The notes under the pieces are model-generated. The model searched no databases, was not told where the DNA came from, and saw only the letters and a program-made list of their open reading frames with translations. A stretch of DNA of 64,000 nt, from the NCBI GenBank assembly GCA_964402975.1, contig CAYOEM010000007.1, positions 62,001 to 126,000 of the forward strand. Reading direction: 5' to 3'. Position numbers and translations under genes: made by a program. Of the stretch, positions 7,026-14,747 are shown in pieces; the stretch's first letter is position 1, and each line of letters opens with the position of its first letter. Source of the DNA: CAMDKS01 sp964402975 (GTDB lineage: Bacteria; Bdellovibrionota_B; Oligoflexia; Oligoflexales; RGVZ01).

Positions 7026-8210
7026 TTACCCCTTTTTCTTCGCTACAGGCTTGGCACTGTCTTTTTTAGCGTCTGCCTTGGCGGGAGCCTCAGCCGCAGG
7101 CTTAGCAGCTGTTGCAGTGTCTTTTGATTTGGCGTCGGTCTTCTTGCTGTCTGATTTTTTCCCGTCGGCTTTAGCTTCGTCACCCGTTAATTTTGTGGGC
7201 TCTTTCGGTTTCATTTCTTCGAGTTTTTTCTCGAGCTCACTGTTACGTTTTTCAAGCTCGGTGATTTTTGCATCATCCTTAGCTTTCTCTTCAAGAAGCT
7301 TGGAGCGCTCTGTTGACATTCGAGATCTTTCGCCTACAAAGCCCTTCATCTCCGTCTCAAGTTTGTCTCTTGCTGACTTCAATTGCTCACGCTTTTCATC
7401 GATCCCCAAAGCAACTTTGCTCTTCGTCTCATCAAAGCCACTCAAACGCAGACTGTATTCATCCTCCCAGTTGGCACTTTTTCTCTCAGCGACTTCTCCA
7501 CCGAAACTCTCACGCCAGTCGACATCCGCTAAATCCAACGTGCTCACATTATCGAGACGAGCCAGCGCTTCAGCAGGTAAACGAGACGTGACTGTTACGT
7601 CTGCGCCCTGACCTTCTCGAATGCTGCGGCGACGATGCATCACGAGCACATCGCCATTCTCAAACCGCTCGAGGACTTGCATTTTTATGCTTTTGAGAAG
7701 AATTGGTTTGTTTTGCGGTGCCGGATCAAGACTCGGCAACGCTTTCAGCAAAGCTTCTGCGGCAACATCTTTGGATTCCTGACCTGCTGCTCCTGGCTTC
7801 GCGGCATTTGGGTCAGCTGGCTTGTCAGTTGCTGCTGACTCAGCGCCTGCCGCCTGCCCATCTGACCGGTTGGATGCAATTTTCACATCCACAAACATCC
7901 CCACTTCCACAGGGCGTTCAAAACCGAAAAGATATGCGCGCGGATCATTCAAATCCGTAAGAGATCCGGTTGAATTAGACGGCGCTTTACGCCTGATTTT
8001 TACATCCTTCTGTCTCACGAACAGATCCAACGGCTTTTGTTCCTTAGGCTCAACGGCAGAAATTTCCTGAACAGGAGCGACGGCCGGCACCGGATCTCGT
8101 TGAGATATATAATGGGGCGTTCCGGTCATACAGGAGCCACATGCCATTGCGACAAGCGACGCTGCCAACGCCGGGATCGTGGGTCCAAATTTATGAAATT
8201 TCATGGTCAT
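7026..8210 (-). CDS. flgH: Divergent flagellar L-ring protein FlgH with coiled-coil Lys/Ala tail
   Basis: Position between flgA and flgI argues for FlgH, the outer-membrane L-ring lipoprotein. Visible matches are modest: a signal region with 'MACGSCMTGT' offering lipobox cysteines, 'NDPRAYLFGFERPVEVG' where FlgH has its conserved Arg/Gly block, 'MQVLERFENGDVLVMHR' and 'VTVTSRLPAEALARLDNVST'. The protein is 394 aa against about 230 in the family. The last 150 residues form a charged coiled coil ('KITELEKRNSELEKKLEEMK') and then a Lys/Ala/Asp-rich tail ending 'KPVAKKKG'. The tail is unusual for a ring protein; it might contact peptidoglycan or a sheath, but that is speculation. Confidence 0.7.
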   Translation of the reverse strand: MTMKFHKFGPTIPALAASLVAMACGSCMTGTPHYISQRDPVPAVAPVQEISAVEPKEQKPLDLFVRQKDVKIRRKAPSNSTGSLTDLNDPRAYLFGFERPVEVGMFVDVKIASNRSDGQAAGAESAATDKPADPNAAKPGAAGQESKDVAAEALLKALPSLDPAPQNKPILLKSIKMQVLERFENGDVLVMHRRRSIREGQGADVTVTSRLPAEALARLDNVSTLDLADVDWRESFGGEVAERKSANWEDEYSLRLSGFDETKSKVALGIDEKREQLKSARDKLETEMKGFVGERSRMSTERSKLLEEKAKDDAKITELEKRNSELEKKLEEMKPKEPTKLTGDEAKADGKKSDSKKTDAKSKDTATAAKPAAEAPAKADAKKDSAKPVAKKKG

Positions 8211-8219
8211 GGACCCCTC

Positions 8220-9245
8220 CTAAAAACTAACAGCTTCAACGGTTTGATCATTGATGATTTTTGCCCTGACTTTTTTCTTGGTCGATGCATTTACGACTTC
8301 GATGATTTGGCCTAGCGCGCCTGCTTGCTGCGATACGGCTCGTGTCGAAATCTCAATGCCACCGCTACGAATCACCATTTTTAACGTCTGGTTACGCGAA
8401 ATAGCCAACGGACTATCCAAAAACCTAACCGGTATGGGTTCACCAGATGAAAGCGCCTGCCGCGCTTTGCGAGCAACAAGTTGATTTTCCGAAAAAGCTA
8501 GATCCTGGTGCCCCCTGCGCATCTGAACCCAGCCCTCACTTAGATTATCTTTCGTCAGAACCTCGCCAGCAGAAACCGACTGCTTGAGAACAGGAAGGCG
8601 CATTTCAAGGGCAATGACTGCATTCGCACTAAATCCAAGCTTGTCGTCTGCATCGATTTGATTAGAGACCTTGAACTGGACAGGACGATTACCAACTAGA
8701 TTTCGAAGCAGCCAATTACGGTCGTTAAAATGGAAATTTTTGACCTCAGGAAATTCGATTTTTGATTGACTTGGCCTTACCAAAACCTGTCCGATTGGCT
8801 GGAATCTAAGCACCCTGACTCTAATGTCATCACGACTAGAGAGCCCCTTTAAAATCATTTCTTCAAATCTCTGCCGAAGCTCTTCCTGCGTTAGTTCAAC
8901 GGCACTAGCCTCTGCGCGGACTGAATCAGCGCCGTTTATGAGCACTTTCACTCCAGGCCACTCTTTAGCAAGAATATCTTCGATAGCGGACTTGTGATAA
9001 AACCCTGAGCGTCCAGGACTCGGACTCTGGCCGATATCGATACCGCTAATCTCCTGGCAGCGAACAGAATCACCTGAACACTGGCATAGGTCGGAAAGGT
9101 AAATGCGGGATCCTGAAATCGACGTTTTTTGCCGCAGAGAAATATGCAATTCTGCCGCGGCATCAAGGGCTAAAGCCCCGCTTGCAAATCCAAGCAGGGC
9201 CTGACCCAAAAAGGCCAAAATAATGTAAATAAACGCTCTACCCAT
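8220..9245 (-). CDS. flgA: Flagellar P-ring chaperone FlgA
   Basis: FlgA is a periplasmic chaperone for P-ring assembly. The 341-aa product has an N-terminal signal segment ('AFIYIILAFLGQALLGF') and a C-terminal SAF domain with 'LKQSVSAGEVLTKDNLSEGW', 'VARKARQALSSGEPIP' and a final 'QIIEVVNASTKKKVRAKI'. It is longer than the usual 220-240 aa because of an N-terminal region with four cysteines near residues 50-65. A GTG directly before the ATG at 9245 is an alternative start. It lies between flgG and flgH, 9 bases before flgH. Confidence 0.9.
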   Translation of the reverse strand: MGRAFIYIILAFLGQALLGFASGALALDAAAELHISLRQKTSISGSRIYLSDLCQCSGDSVRCQEISGIDIGQSPSPGRSGFYHKSAIEDILAKEWPGVKVLINGADSVRAEASAVELTQEELRQRFEEMILKGLSSRDDIRVRVLRFQPIGQVLVRPSQSKIEFPEVKNFHFNDRNWLLRNLVGNRPVQFKVSNQIDADDKLGFSANAVIALEMRLPVLKQSVSAGEVLTKDNLSEGWVQMRRGHQDLAFSENQLVARKARQALSSGEPIPVRFLDSPLAISRNQTLKMVIRSGGIEISTRAVSQQAGALGQIIEVVNASTKKKVRAKIINDQTVEAVSF

Positions 9246-9263
9246 CACACCACATCACCCCAA

Positions 9264-10043
9264 TTAACGAATCTGATTCGTGGCCTGCAGCATTTGGTCA
9301 CTTGTTGTTATGACCTTTGAGTTAATCTCATACGCCCGTTGACCCGTGATCATATTGACCATCTCTTCAACGATGTTGACGTTTGACGCCTCGAGTCGAT
9401 TCTGCGCGATACTACCGAAGCCATTTTGATTCGCCGCACCCACAATTGGCTCCCCACTTGCGCGCGTGGCACCGAATAAATTTCTTCCCATGGATGCTAG
9501 GCCGGCCGGATTGATGAACGATGCCAGCTGAATTTGACCGATCTCTTGTGTTTCACCATTCACCTTGACGGTCACAACACCATCAAGACCCACGTGAAAA
9601 TCCGTCGCGCTTTGAGGAATAACCACTTCAGGAACCATGGGAAAACCGTCTGACGTCACCAATCGGCCAGAGTTGTCCTTATCAAAATGACCATCGCGGG
9701 TATAAGCGATCGTTCCGTCATCTTTTTGAACACGGAAAAAGCCATCACCTTCGACAGCAAGATCGAGGTTTCTCTCCGTAACAATTGCTGCACCGTCGGT
9801 GAACAACTTATCCACACTGCTCAACTTCGAACCGGCACCAATTTGGATACCGCTAGGCACTACAGTCCCTGTCGTTGCACTCTGCCCGGGTGCTCGCAGG
9901 GTCTGATAAAGCAGGTCATGGAAATTCGCTTTTGAGCGCTTGAAGGCTGTCGTGTTGACGTTGGCCAAGTTGTTGGCGATGGTGTCAATGTTGGTTTGTT
10001 GGGCTTCCATCCCCGTGGCTGCTGTCATCAATGATCGCATCAT
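9264..10043 (-). CDS. flgG: Flagellar distal rod protein FlgG
   Basis: FlgG builds the distal rod through the outer rings. The 259-aa product is close to family consensus in length and sequence: N-terminal 'MMRSLMTAATGMEAQQTNID' then 'IANNLANVNTTAFKRS', and C-terminal 'QNRLEASNVNIVEEMVNMIT' with 'QRAYEINSKVITTSDQML'. GGGAG precedes the double ATG. It follows flgF by 50 bases. Confidence 0.97.
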   Translation of the reverse strand: MMRSLMTAATGMEAQQTNIDTIANNLANVNTTAFKRSKANFHDLLYQTLRAPGQSATTGTVVPSGIQIGAGSKLSSVDKLFTDGAAIVTERNLDLAVEGDGFFRVQKDDGTIAYTRDGHFDKDNSGRLVTSDGFPMVPEVVIPQSATDFHVGLDGVVTVKVNGETQEIGQIQLASFINPAGLASMGRNLFGATRASGEPIVGAANQNGFGSIAQNRLEASNVNIVEEMVNMITGQRAYEINSKVITTSDQMLQATNQIR

Positions 10044-10093
10044 GGCTGACTCCCTGTCTTTCTTAAATCTGGGCCTACCTTGGCCGTTTTAAA

Positions 10094-10882
10094 TTACGCC
10101 CGCACAGTTCCGAGTTGATTGTTACTAATATCCATCATCTTGTCGTAGTTTGAGATCGCTTTTTGATAGGCTTCATACGATCGATGAGCGATGATCATCG
10201 ATGTCAAATTTTTCATAGCATTGACGTTTGAACCTTCGAGAGCGCCCTGAGTCAGCAAGGCCTCAGCGTTGATTTTACGACCATCGTCGGGGCCACCGTA
10301 AAACCATAAATTCATCCCAGCTCTTTCAAGCTGATTTTGATCTTCGAACTTGTAAACCGGAATACGGTCAATCAGCTGCTCGTTTTGATAAACCTCGCCC
10401 AATCTATTGACTTCGAATTTCCCAGCTTTGACTGAAATAGCGCCTTTTTCACCCAACACTTGATGTCCAGCAGGCGTCATCAGAACACCATCAGCACTAA
10501 TCGACAGTTGACCACTTCGTGTGTAACGCACACCTTCCGACGTATGAACGGCAAACATGCCCTCGCCCTCAATCATGAGGTCCGTCGGATTACCGGTCTG
10601 CATCACTGGGCCCTGAGATTCGTCGCGTTCAACCCCAGCAATGCCGACGTAGGCGATATCGTTTCCGTGAAGCGGCGCGATCTCATTCAAGTTAACTTTA
10701 TAGTTTGCTGGTGGAAGCGGTGACTTGTAATTTTTATCCGGCTCAGGCGTTAGAAGCTTGAATGTAACGGAATCACCTTTGAAACCCACAGTATTTGCGT
10801 TAGCAAGATTGTTTGAAATGATCTCCAACACCTTTTCCTGCGCTAACGCGCCAGACATCGGAGAGTAGATCGCCTTCAACAT
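10094..10882 (-). CDS. flgF: Flagellar proximal rod protein FlgF
   Basis: A rod protein of the FlgF/FlgG family. The 262-aa product has the N-terminal 'ISNNLANANTVGFKGDSVTF' block and the C-terminal 'SNVNAMKNLTSMIIAHRSYE' block. The order flgF-flgG makes FlgF the better label than a second FlgG. GAGGA lies 9 bases before the ATG. It is the first gene behind the sigma-54-type promoter at 10927-10943 and so leads the operon. Confidence 0.93.
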   Translation of the reverse strand: MLKAIYSPMSGALAQEKVLEIISNNLANANTVGFKGDSVTFKLLTPEPDKNYKSPLPPANYKVNLNEIAPLHGNDIAYVGIAGVERDESQGPVMQTGNPTDLMIEGEGMFAVHTSEGVRYTRSGQLSISADGVLMTPAGHQVLGEKGAISVKAGKFEVNRLGEVYQNEQLIDRIPVYKFEDQNQLERAGMNLWFYGGPDDGRKINAEALLTQGALEGSNVNAMKNLTSMIIAHRSYEAYQKAISNYDKMMDISNNQLGTVRA

Positions 10883-10926
10883 AGCCTTGCATCCTCGTGT
10901 GGATTATTTGACACCACTGAATCGGA

Positions 10927-10943
10927 TGCATCAAACGTGCCAA
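10927..10943 (-). promoter_or_regulatory. Sigma-54 (RpoN) promoter of the flagellar operon
   Basis: On the minus strand TTGGCACG is followed after four bases by ATGCA, giving the -24 GG and -12 GC spaced as RpoN requires; only the first base of the TTGCA block differs. The predicted start is near 10915, leaving about 33 bases of leader with a good ribosome binding site for flgF. RpoN control of rod, ring and hook genes is common in polar flagellates. Confidence 0.8.
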
Positions 10944-11116
10944 GTAGTCGTTATTGGCCGCTGTGAGCCACTTGGGCAACTGTATATCGCTAGATACTTG
11001 AGACAATTGAAAGTAAATTTCAAAAATCTCAAAATTTAAATACCATTGTTTTTTGACTGTTACCGGAGGCAGATTTTGCCGCGTGTCAGAGTTTGATCGT
11101 CAAAAATTTAACTCTA

Positions 11117-11695
11117 CTACTTTGGACTGAAAACCCTGCGAGGAGTCAAACCTGTGCCGCTTTCTTTTAAGAGGTGAATGATAAATCCGGGCTTCTTTTG
11201 TTCATTACCTTTGGTTGGCTCCGCTAGCTCTCTGCATGTTTCGTTTGCATCCCAAGTCGGACAATCCAGACACTGGTCAACTAGAAAACCTTTCAAACTG
11301 CCCTCGCCATCCGCCTTAAACAAGTTTTCGTAAGCTTGTCGCAAGACAGTGCTCATGGATGCTTTCACCCCGTCATCCGTACAGTTCACTTTAGCAAGTT
11401 TCATGGTCGTGCAACCGACAGTCTTCGTCGTTAAACGCTCATAGAAAAGACCTTTATCAACACACTCTTTGACAGCAGACTTTGTCGCACTGTCAGCGAC
11501 CTGAGCTCCACCAAAATTAAATGTTGCCTGGTCGGCTTTATCCGCAGGCTTCTCCTCTTTTTTGTTTGCGGATCCGGGCGTATCGGTCTGCTGTAAACCT
11601 GCGGGTTCCTCGGGCGCAGCACAGGTCAGTAATCCCAATGCCGCGACAACCAACAAGCATCTCGTGTTTGCGATATTTTGAGCGTACCTGAGCAT
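11117..11695 (-). CDS. Cysteine-rich lipoprotein, predicted to be sigma-28 controlled
   Basis: No family is recognised. The 192-aa product has a signal peptide ending 'ALGLLTCAAPEE' (lipobox-like, Thr at -1), then a Lys/Asp/Ala-rich linker and a domain with at least six cysteines, including 'VDQCLDCPTWDANETC'. The start at 11695 is chosen because GGAGG lies 11 bases upstream; the frame continues 27 codons further but without a ribosome binding site. A near-consensus sigma-28 promoter ends just before this start, and the gene lies between the flagellin gene and the flagellar operon. A role at the cell surface in late flagellar function is inferred from this alone. Confidence 0.75.
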   Translation of the reverse strand: MLRYAQNIANTRCLLVVAALGLLTCAAPEEPAGLQQTDTPGSANKKEEKPADKADQATFNFGGAQVADSATKSAVKECVDKGLFYERLTTKTVGCTTMKLAKVNCTDDGVKASMSTVLRQAYENLFKADGEGSLKGFLVDQCLDCPTWDANETCRELAEPTKGNEQKKPGFIIHLLKESGTGLTPRRVFSPK

Positions 11696-11719
11696 GGACC
11701 TGGGTTCCTCCGTTAGGAA

Positions 11720-11747
11720 TAATCGGCAAGGGGCGGGGTGACCTTTA
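11720..11747 (-). promoter_or_regulatory. Sigma-28 (FliA) promoter of the lipoprotein gene
   Basis: On the minus strand TAAAGGTC is followed after 12 bases by GCCGATTA, against the consensus TAAAGTTT-N11-GCCGATAA. The -10 element has seven of eight matches. The predicted start falls near 11712, directly before the GGAGG at 11706-11710. Confidence 0.7.
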
Positions 11748-11790
11748 AGAGAATCTATAAATATATAATTTACCAATGATATTATTGGCT

Positions 11791-11830
11791 TAAAAAGAAG
11801 GCTCCCAGTCTATTTCAAGACTCGGGAGCC
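11791..11830 (-). terminator. Rho-independent terminator after the flagellin gene
   Basis: GGCTCCC pairs with GGGAGCC and AGTCT with AGACT, with one bulged base, around a 6-base loop. On the minus strand the stem is followed by TTCTTTTTAA. It lies 55 bases past the flagellin stop. Confidence 0.88.
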
Positions 11831-11885
11831 ATCCGCTTTCTTTGATCCAATGCTGATTTACCAGTAATCTAACTTGCGTCAGATA

Positions 11886-12809
11886 TCACTGCAGAAGTTT
11901 AAGCGCAATCTGCGGCAACTGATTGGCTTGGGCCAAAACCGAAGCGCCAGCCTGTTGCAAAATACTTTGCTGGGTATACTCGGCCGACTCGGCAGCAAAG
12001 TCCGCGTCCTTGATTCGACCTTTTGCAGCGGAAAGGCTCTCCACTTGAATTGCCAAATTTCGATCGGTTGATTCCAGGCGGTTCTGCACTGCACCCAGCG
12101 TTCCCCGATAAGAAGCTATGGACTCCATGGCTTTGTTAATCTGCATAATTGAGTTTTGAGCAGACTGCTTCGTGTCAATTCTGGTGCCTTCGGAGTTTTG
12201 GCTATTTCCAAGACCCAGTGATCCCTCACCTTCGGTTGTTGCATTAAAATTATCAAAGCTGAGGCGAAGAATGTTTACTGGATTGTGAGCTTCGATACTA
12301 TCGGCAGCCGCGTAGTAATCCTTGCCAACCTGAACCTCAAGCGGCATTGCATTTTGGTTGATCCTCATTTCTTCTGGCAGCTCTGTGTTACCAGCTAATA
12401 GCCGTGTACCCGTATACTCCGTTGAGATAGCAATACGGTCAACTTCATCTTTGAGCGCCATAAACTCTTCATTAAGATACCGACGCTCACGAGCACCGAG
12501 TGTGTCGGAAGCTGCTTGAACCGATAGCTCTCGAAGGCGGATCATAATGTTGTTGATTTCATCCAAGCCACCTTCCGCTGTTTGAATCATGGAGACAGCA
12601 TCGTTAGCGTTTCGGCGGGCTTGATTTAGTGAGCGAACATCGGCTTTTAGAACTTCGGCAATAGCAAAGCCGGCAGCATCATCAGCTCCACTGTTGATAC
12701 GGTATCCAGAAGCCAGTTTCTCCGTCTGCTTGGCCATGGCCTTGCCAGACAAACCCATGTGCCGCTGAGCTGATAGAGACTGTACGTTAGTGCGAATCCT
12801 TAATCCCAT
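11886..12809 (-). CDS. fliC: Flagellin
   Basis: Filament subunit, exported by the flagellar system. The 307-aa product has the conserved N-terminal D0/D1 helices ('SGYRINSGADDAAGFAIAE', 'VSMIQTAEGGLDEINNIMIR') and C-terminal helices ('YRGTLGAVQNRLESTDRNLA', ending 'LPQIALKLLQ'). The variable outer domain is almost absent, so the filament surface should be smooth. The ATG at 12809 has AGGGAG 8 bases upstream; a GTG three codons earlier overlaps that site and is rejected. The leader carries GGA motifs that could bind CsrA (12818-12861). The gene is monocistronic, with a terminator; no convincing sigma-28 promoter was found directly upstream. Confidence 0.96.
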   Translation of the reverse strand: MGLRIRTNVQSLSAQRHMGLSGKAMAKQTEKLASGYRINSGADDAAGFAIAEVLKADVRSLNQARRNANDAVSMIQTAEGGLDEINNIMIRLRELSVQAASDTLGARERRYLNEEFMALKDEVDRIAISTEYTGTRLLAGNTELPEEMRINQNAMPLEVQVGKDYYAAADSIEAHNPVNILRLSFDNFNATTEGEGSLGLGNSQNSEGTRIDTKQSAQNSIMQINKAMESIASYRGTLGAVQNRLESTDRNLAIQVESLSAAKGRIKDADFAAESAEYTQQSILQQAGASVLAQANQLPQIALKLLQ

Positions 12810-12817
12810 GTCACACA

Positions 12818-12861
12818 CTCCCTAAGGCGTTAATTCAATGCGATGACGAAGATCCGTCTTC
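12818..12861 (-). promoter_or_regulatory. Candidate CsrA-binding leader of flagellin mRNA
   Basis: On the minus strand GAAGA-CGGA-TCTTC (12861-12848) forms a hairpin with GGA in the loop. About 34 bases downstream the ribosome binding site TAGGGAG (12818-12824) holds a second GGA. Two sites, one upstream and one over the ribosome binding site, is the arrangement known for CsrA on the hag mRNA of Bacillus. Binding here is inferred. Confidence 0.5.
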
Positions 12862-12887
12862 TCAAAAAAATCGAAACAGGCAGAAGG

Positions 12888-13526
12888 CTACTTTTTGACC
12901 TTATATGTTAAGAATACAAGATCTCCCTTTAATACGGAAGAGATGCAGGTCATGTGCACGGGGTGGGACAAACCAGGATTCACAAAGTGAGGGGATTTAA
13001 CCCCTGAGATTATTACAGGACACAAGGTGATTTTTGCAAAATCGACCAAACCTTCTTCGTAGAAGAGTTTATTGATAGCGCCGCCACCAAAAAGTAAAAC
13101 ACGTGTTAAAGACTCCGAATACAATCGATCGACAATTCGGCGTGCCGTTTGCTCCGGGAAAACCCAATTTTCCACGCCATGCTTGGAGCACAGGGATTCG
13201 TTCACGGGAGAAGGCGATACCAGAACGCGTCTGACGTCGCGCTGCGTCCAGAAGTCAAGACTGGCATCAAGTCCCTCCGTCGTGAGAACAACCCATATCG
13301 GATTGACACCTCTGTCGTTATTAACCCGCCACGTCGACCCACTCGCGCGCAAAGAGTTCGCGCCCGTGATTACAGCGTCCGCTCGCTCGAGCTGCTCGCG
13401 GACAAAATCGCGGTCATCCATATTTGTAAAATCATAAGCACGCCGCTCAACATCACTCTCGAGGGCGTGCTTTCCAATCAATCCATCAAGGCTTACGGCC
13501 ATGACGTTGGTGATTGTTAAACTCAT
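12888..13526 (-). CDS. RibD C-terminal-like / dihydrofolate-reductase-fold reductase
   Basis: A 212-aa stand-alone reductase of the RibD_C family (NADPH-dependent, DHFR-like fold). Visible features: N-terminal 'VMAVSLDGLIG', 'DAVITGANSLRAS' (substrate/NADPH loop), 'RVLLFGGGAINKLFYEEGLV' (the Gly-rich NADPH motif of the family) and 'DFAKITLCPVI'. The start at 13526 gives the expected N-terminus; the frame runs 64 codons further into carD and is not used. It begins 10 bases after the carD stop, so the two are probably co-transcribed. A full-length RibD is encoded at 52478-53710, so this copy need not serve riboflavin synthesis; its substrate is unknown. Confidence 0.75.
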   Translation of the reverse strand: MSLTITNVMAVSLDGLIGKHALESDVERRAYDFTNMDDRDFVREQLERADAVITGANSLRASGSTWRVNNDRGVNPIWVVLTTEGLDASLDFWTQRDVRRVLVSPSPVNESLCSKHGVENWVFPEQTARRIVDRLYSESLTRVLLFGGGAINKLFYEEGLVDFAKITLCPVIISGVKSPHFVNPGLSHPVHMTCISSVLKGDLVFLTYKVKK

Positions 13527-13536
13527 TTTTGAATCC

Positions 13537-14022
13537 TTAGTTTGGTAGCAAGAGCTTACTGACTTCTTCAGCAACCTCAACCTCAGCCCGTGATTCAGCA
13601 GCGCTGATTTCCGAGACCACCATACCAAGCGCCTTCTCGAGCATATTCTTCTCACCGAATGACAGTGGCTTATCTTGCTTAAGAGACGACAAGTCTCGAA
13701 GAACCTCGGCAACGTCACTTATGGAGCCCGTGCGCAGCTTATCATTAAACTCTCGAAATCTGCGGTTCCAAGCTCGCTGTGACACCCGACGAGGCGTTCT
13801 TAGGATTGAATACACATTCCTCAATGCCGGCTCGTCAGAAAGGTTACGAAGACCGATCCGACTCGTCGCGTTGGTAGGGACCATAAGGCGAGCCCCCGAC
13901 GAAATAATTTGGACGACATAAAAGTCCATCTTGGTACCTGCAACCTCTTTAGACTCGATGGCCGAAATGACGCCCACTCCGTGAGCAGGATATACGGCCT
14001 TGTCGCCAATGTTAAAGGACAT
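13537..14022 (-). CDS. CarD/CdnL family transcription regulator
   Basis: CarD proteins bind the RNA polymerase beta subunit and stabilise open complexes, especially at rRNA promoters. The 161-aa product begins with the RNA-polymerase-interacting domain ('MSFNIGDKAVYPAHGVGVIS') and continues with 'SSGARLMVPTNATSRIGLR' and the C-terminal helical domain ('SQRAWNRRFREFNDKLRTGS', 'FGEKNMLEKALGMVVSEI'). GGAGG lies 5 bases before the ATG at 14022. It is the first gene of a two-gene unit with the reductase, divergent from rpsO. Confidence 0.93.
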   Translation of the reverse strand: MSFNIGDKAVYPAHGVGVISAIESKEVAGTKMDFYVVQIISSGARLMVPTNATSRIGLRNLSDEPALRNVYSILRTPRRVSQRAWNRRFREFNDKLRTGSISDVAEVLRDLSSLKQDKPLSFGEKNMLEKALGMVVSEISAAESRAEVEVAEEVSKLLLPN

Positions 14023-14075
14023 GGATACCTCCAATTTGCTGGACCTGATGGACCGCGTTATTTTAATGCTCACTA

Positions 14076-14103
14076 TTTATACATTAGAGGCCCAAAAGTC
14101 AAA
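14076..14103 (-). promoter_or_regulatory. Sigma-70-type promoter of carD
   Basis: TTTGAC and TATAAA are 16 bases apart on the minus strand, with a TG in front of the -10. The predicted start is near 14069, giving a leader of about 45 bases. Confidence 0.5.
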
Positions 14104-14356
14104 CTATTTTAATATTTCTAATAGAAACTTATTTAAAATCAGCTTATTATCACTCATAAGTAATACTTTTGAATCCGGGTTTTTCCTAAATTTTCCAATC
14201 ATACCCGTAATTTCTCTTGCCTGACGCACTACCTTTGGGCTAAAAGCGGGGGCTCTGACGCTGCGTTTGGTGGTCGTTAAGAGGTTCCTACTGCACGAGT
14301 TGGTGGTTGCGGACATTAGAATAAATCGACTCGACTAATAGATGGAGACGCCAACT
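14104..14356. other. AT-rich intergenic region between carD and rpsO
   Basis: No gene was recognised in this part of the 334-base divergent gap. A 70-codon minus-strand frame lacks a good ribosome binding site and resembles nothing known. The region must hold the rpsO promoter; TTGCCT and TAAAAG 18 bases apart near 14218-14247 are a weak candidate. Confidence 0.4.
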
Positions 14357-14626
14357 ATGGCATTAACAACCGATCAAAAAAAATCTGTCCTCAAAAAGTA
14401 TGCTAAAGGCACCAATGATACTGGTTCACCTGAAGTCCAGGTAGCTCTTCTGACAGAGCGGATCAATCAACTGGGCGGCCATTTTCAAACTCACACAAAA
14501 GATCACCATAGCCGCCGCGGGCTATTGAAGCTTGTAGGGCAGCGCCGTCGCATGCTTGATTATCTCGAGCGCAAGAACGTCGACTCGTACAAAAAGTTGA
14601 TCAGCGAACTGGGCATTCGAAAATAA
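14357..14626 (+). CDS. rpsO: 30S ribosomal protein S15
   Basis: Binds 16S rRNA in the platform of the small subunit. The 89-aa product is close to consensus: 'GSPEVQVALLTERINQL', 'KDHHSRRGLLKLVGQRRRML' and 'LDYLERKNVDSYKKLI'. The ATG at 14357 is chosen (GGAG 9 bases upstream, N-terminus 'MALTTDQ') over the one 15 bases earlier. It precedes pnp, a very common pairing, but a terminator separates them. Confidence 0.98.
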   Translation: MALTTDQKKSVLKKYAKGTNDTGSPEVQVALLTERINQLGGHFQTHTKDHHSRRGLLKLVGQRRRMLDYLERKNVDSYKKLISELGIRK

Positions 14627-14647
14627 GTAACGACCGGAAATTATCAG

Positions 14648-14688
14648 TGCGGGGACGCAAGTAGTAATTGCGCCTCCGCATTTTATTT
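14648..14688 (+). terminator. Terminator between rpsO and pnp
   Basis: TGCGGGGACGCAA pairs with TTGCGCCTCCGCA (one G-U, one mismatch) around a 7-base loop, followed by TTTTATTT. In other bacteria this interval is also where PNPase and RNase III act on rpsO-pnp mRNA. Confidence 0.85.
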
Positions 14689-14747
14689 GGGAAAACGTTA
14701 AGAACAAAGAATGATGAAGAAAAAGAATAGAAAGGATCTCTAAGAAC

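Noticed and set aside
7009..7611. Plus-strand open frame of 200 codons inside flgH
   Set aside because: It is the antisense image of the Lys/Ala-rich flgH tail, rich in Ser/Ala/Leu by codon bias, with no ribosome binding site.
12869..12898. Sigma-28-like elements upstream of flagellin (TCAAAAAG and TTTCGATT)
   Set aside because: The spacer is 14 bases instead of 11-12 and the -10 lacks the GCC; not good enough to call.
14104..14316. Minus-strand frame of 70 codons between carD and rpsO
   Set aside because: No ribosome binding site, composition unlike the neighbouring genes, and no family likeness; it probably overlaps promoter DNA.
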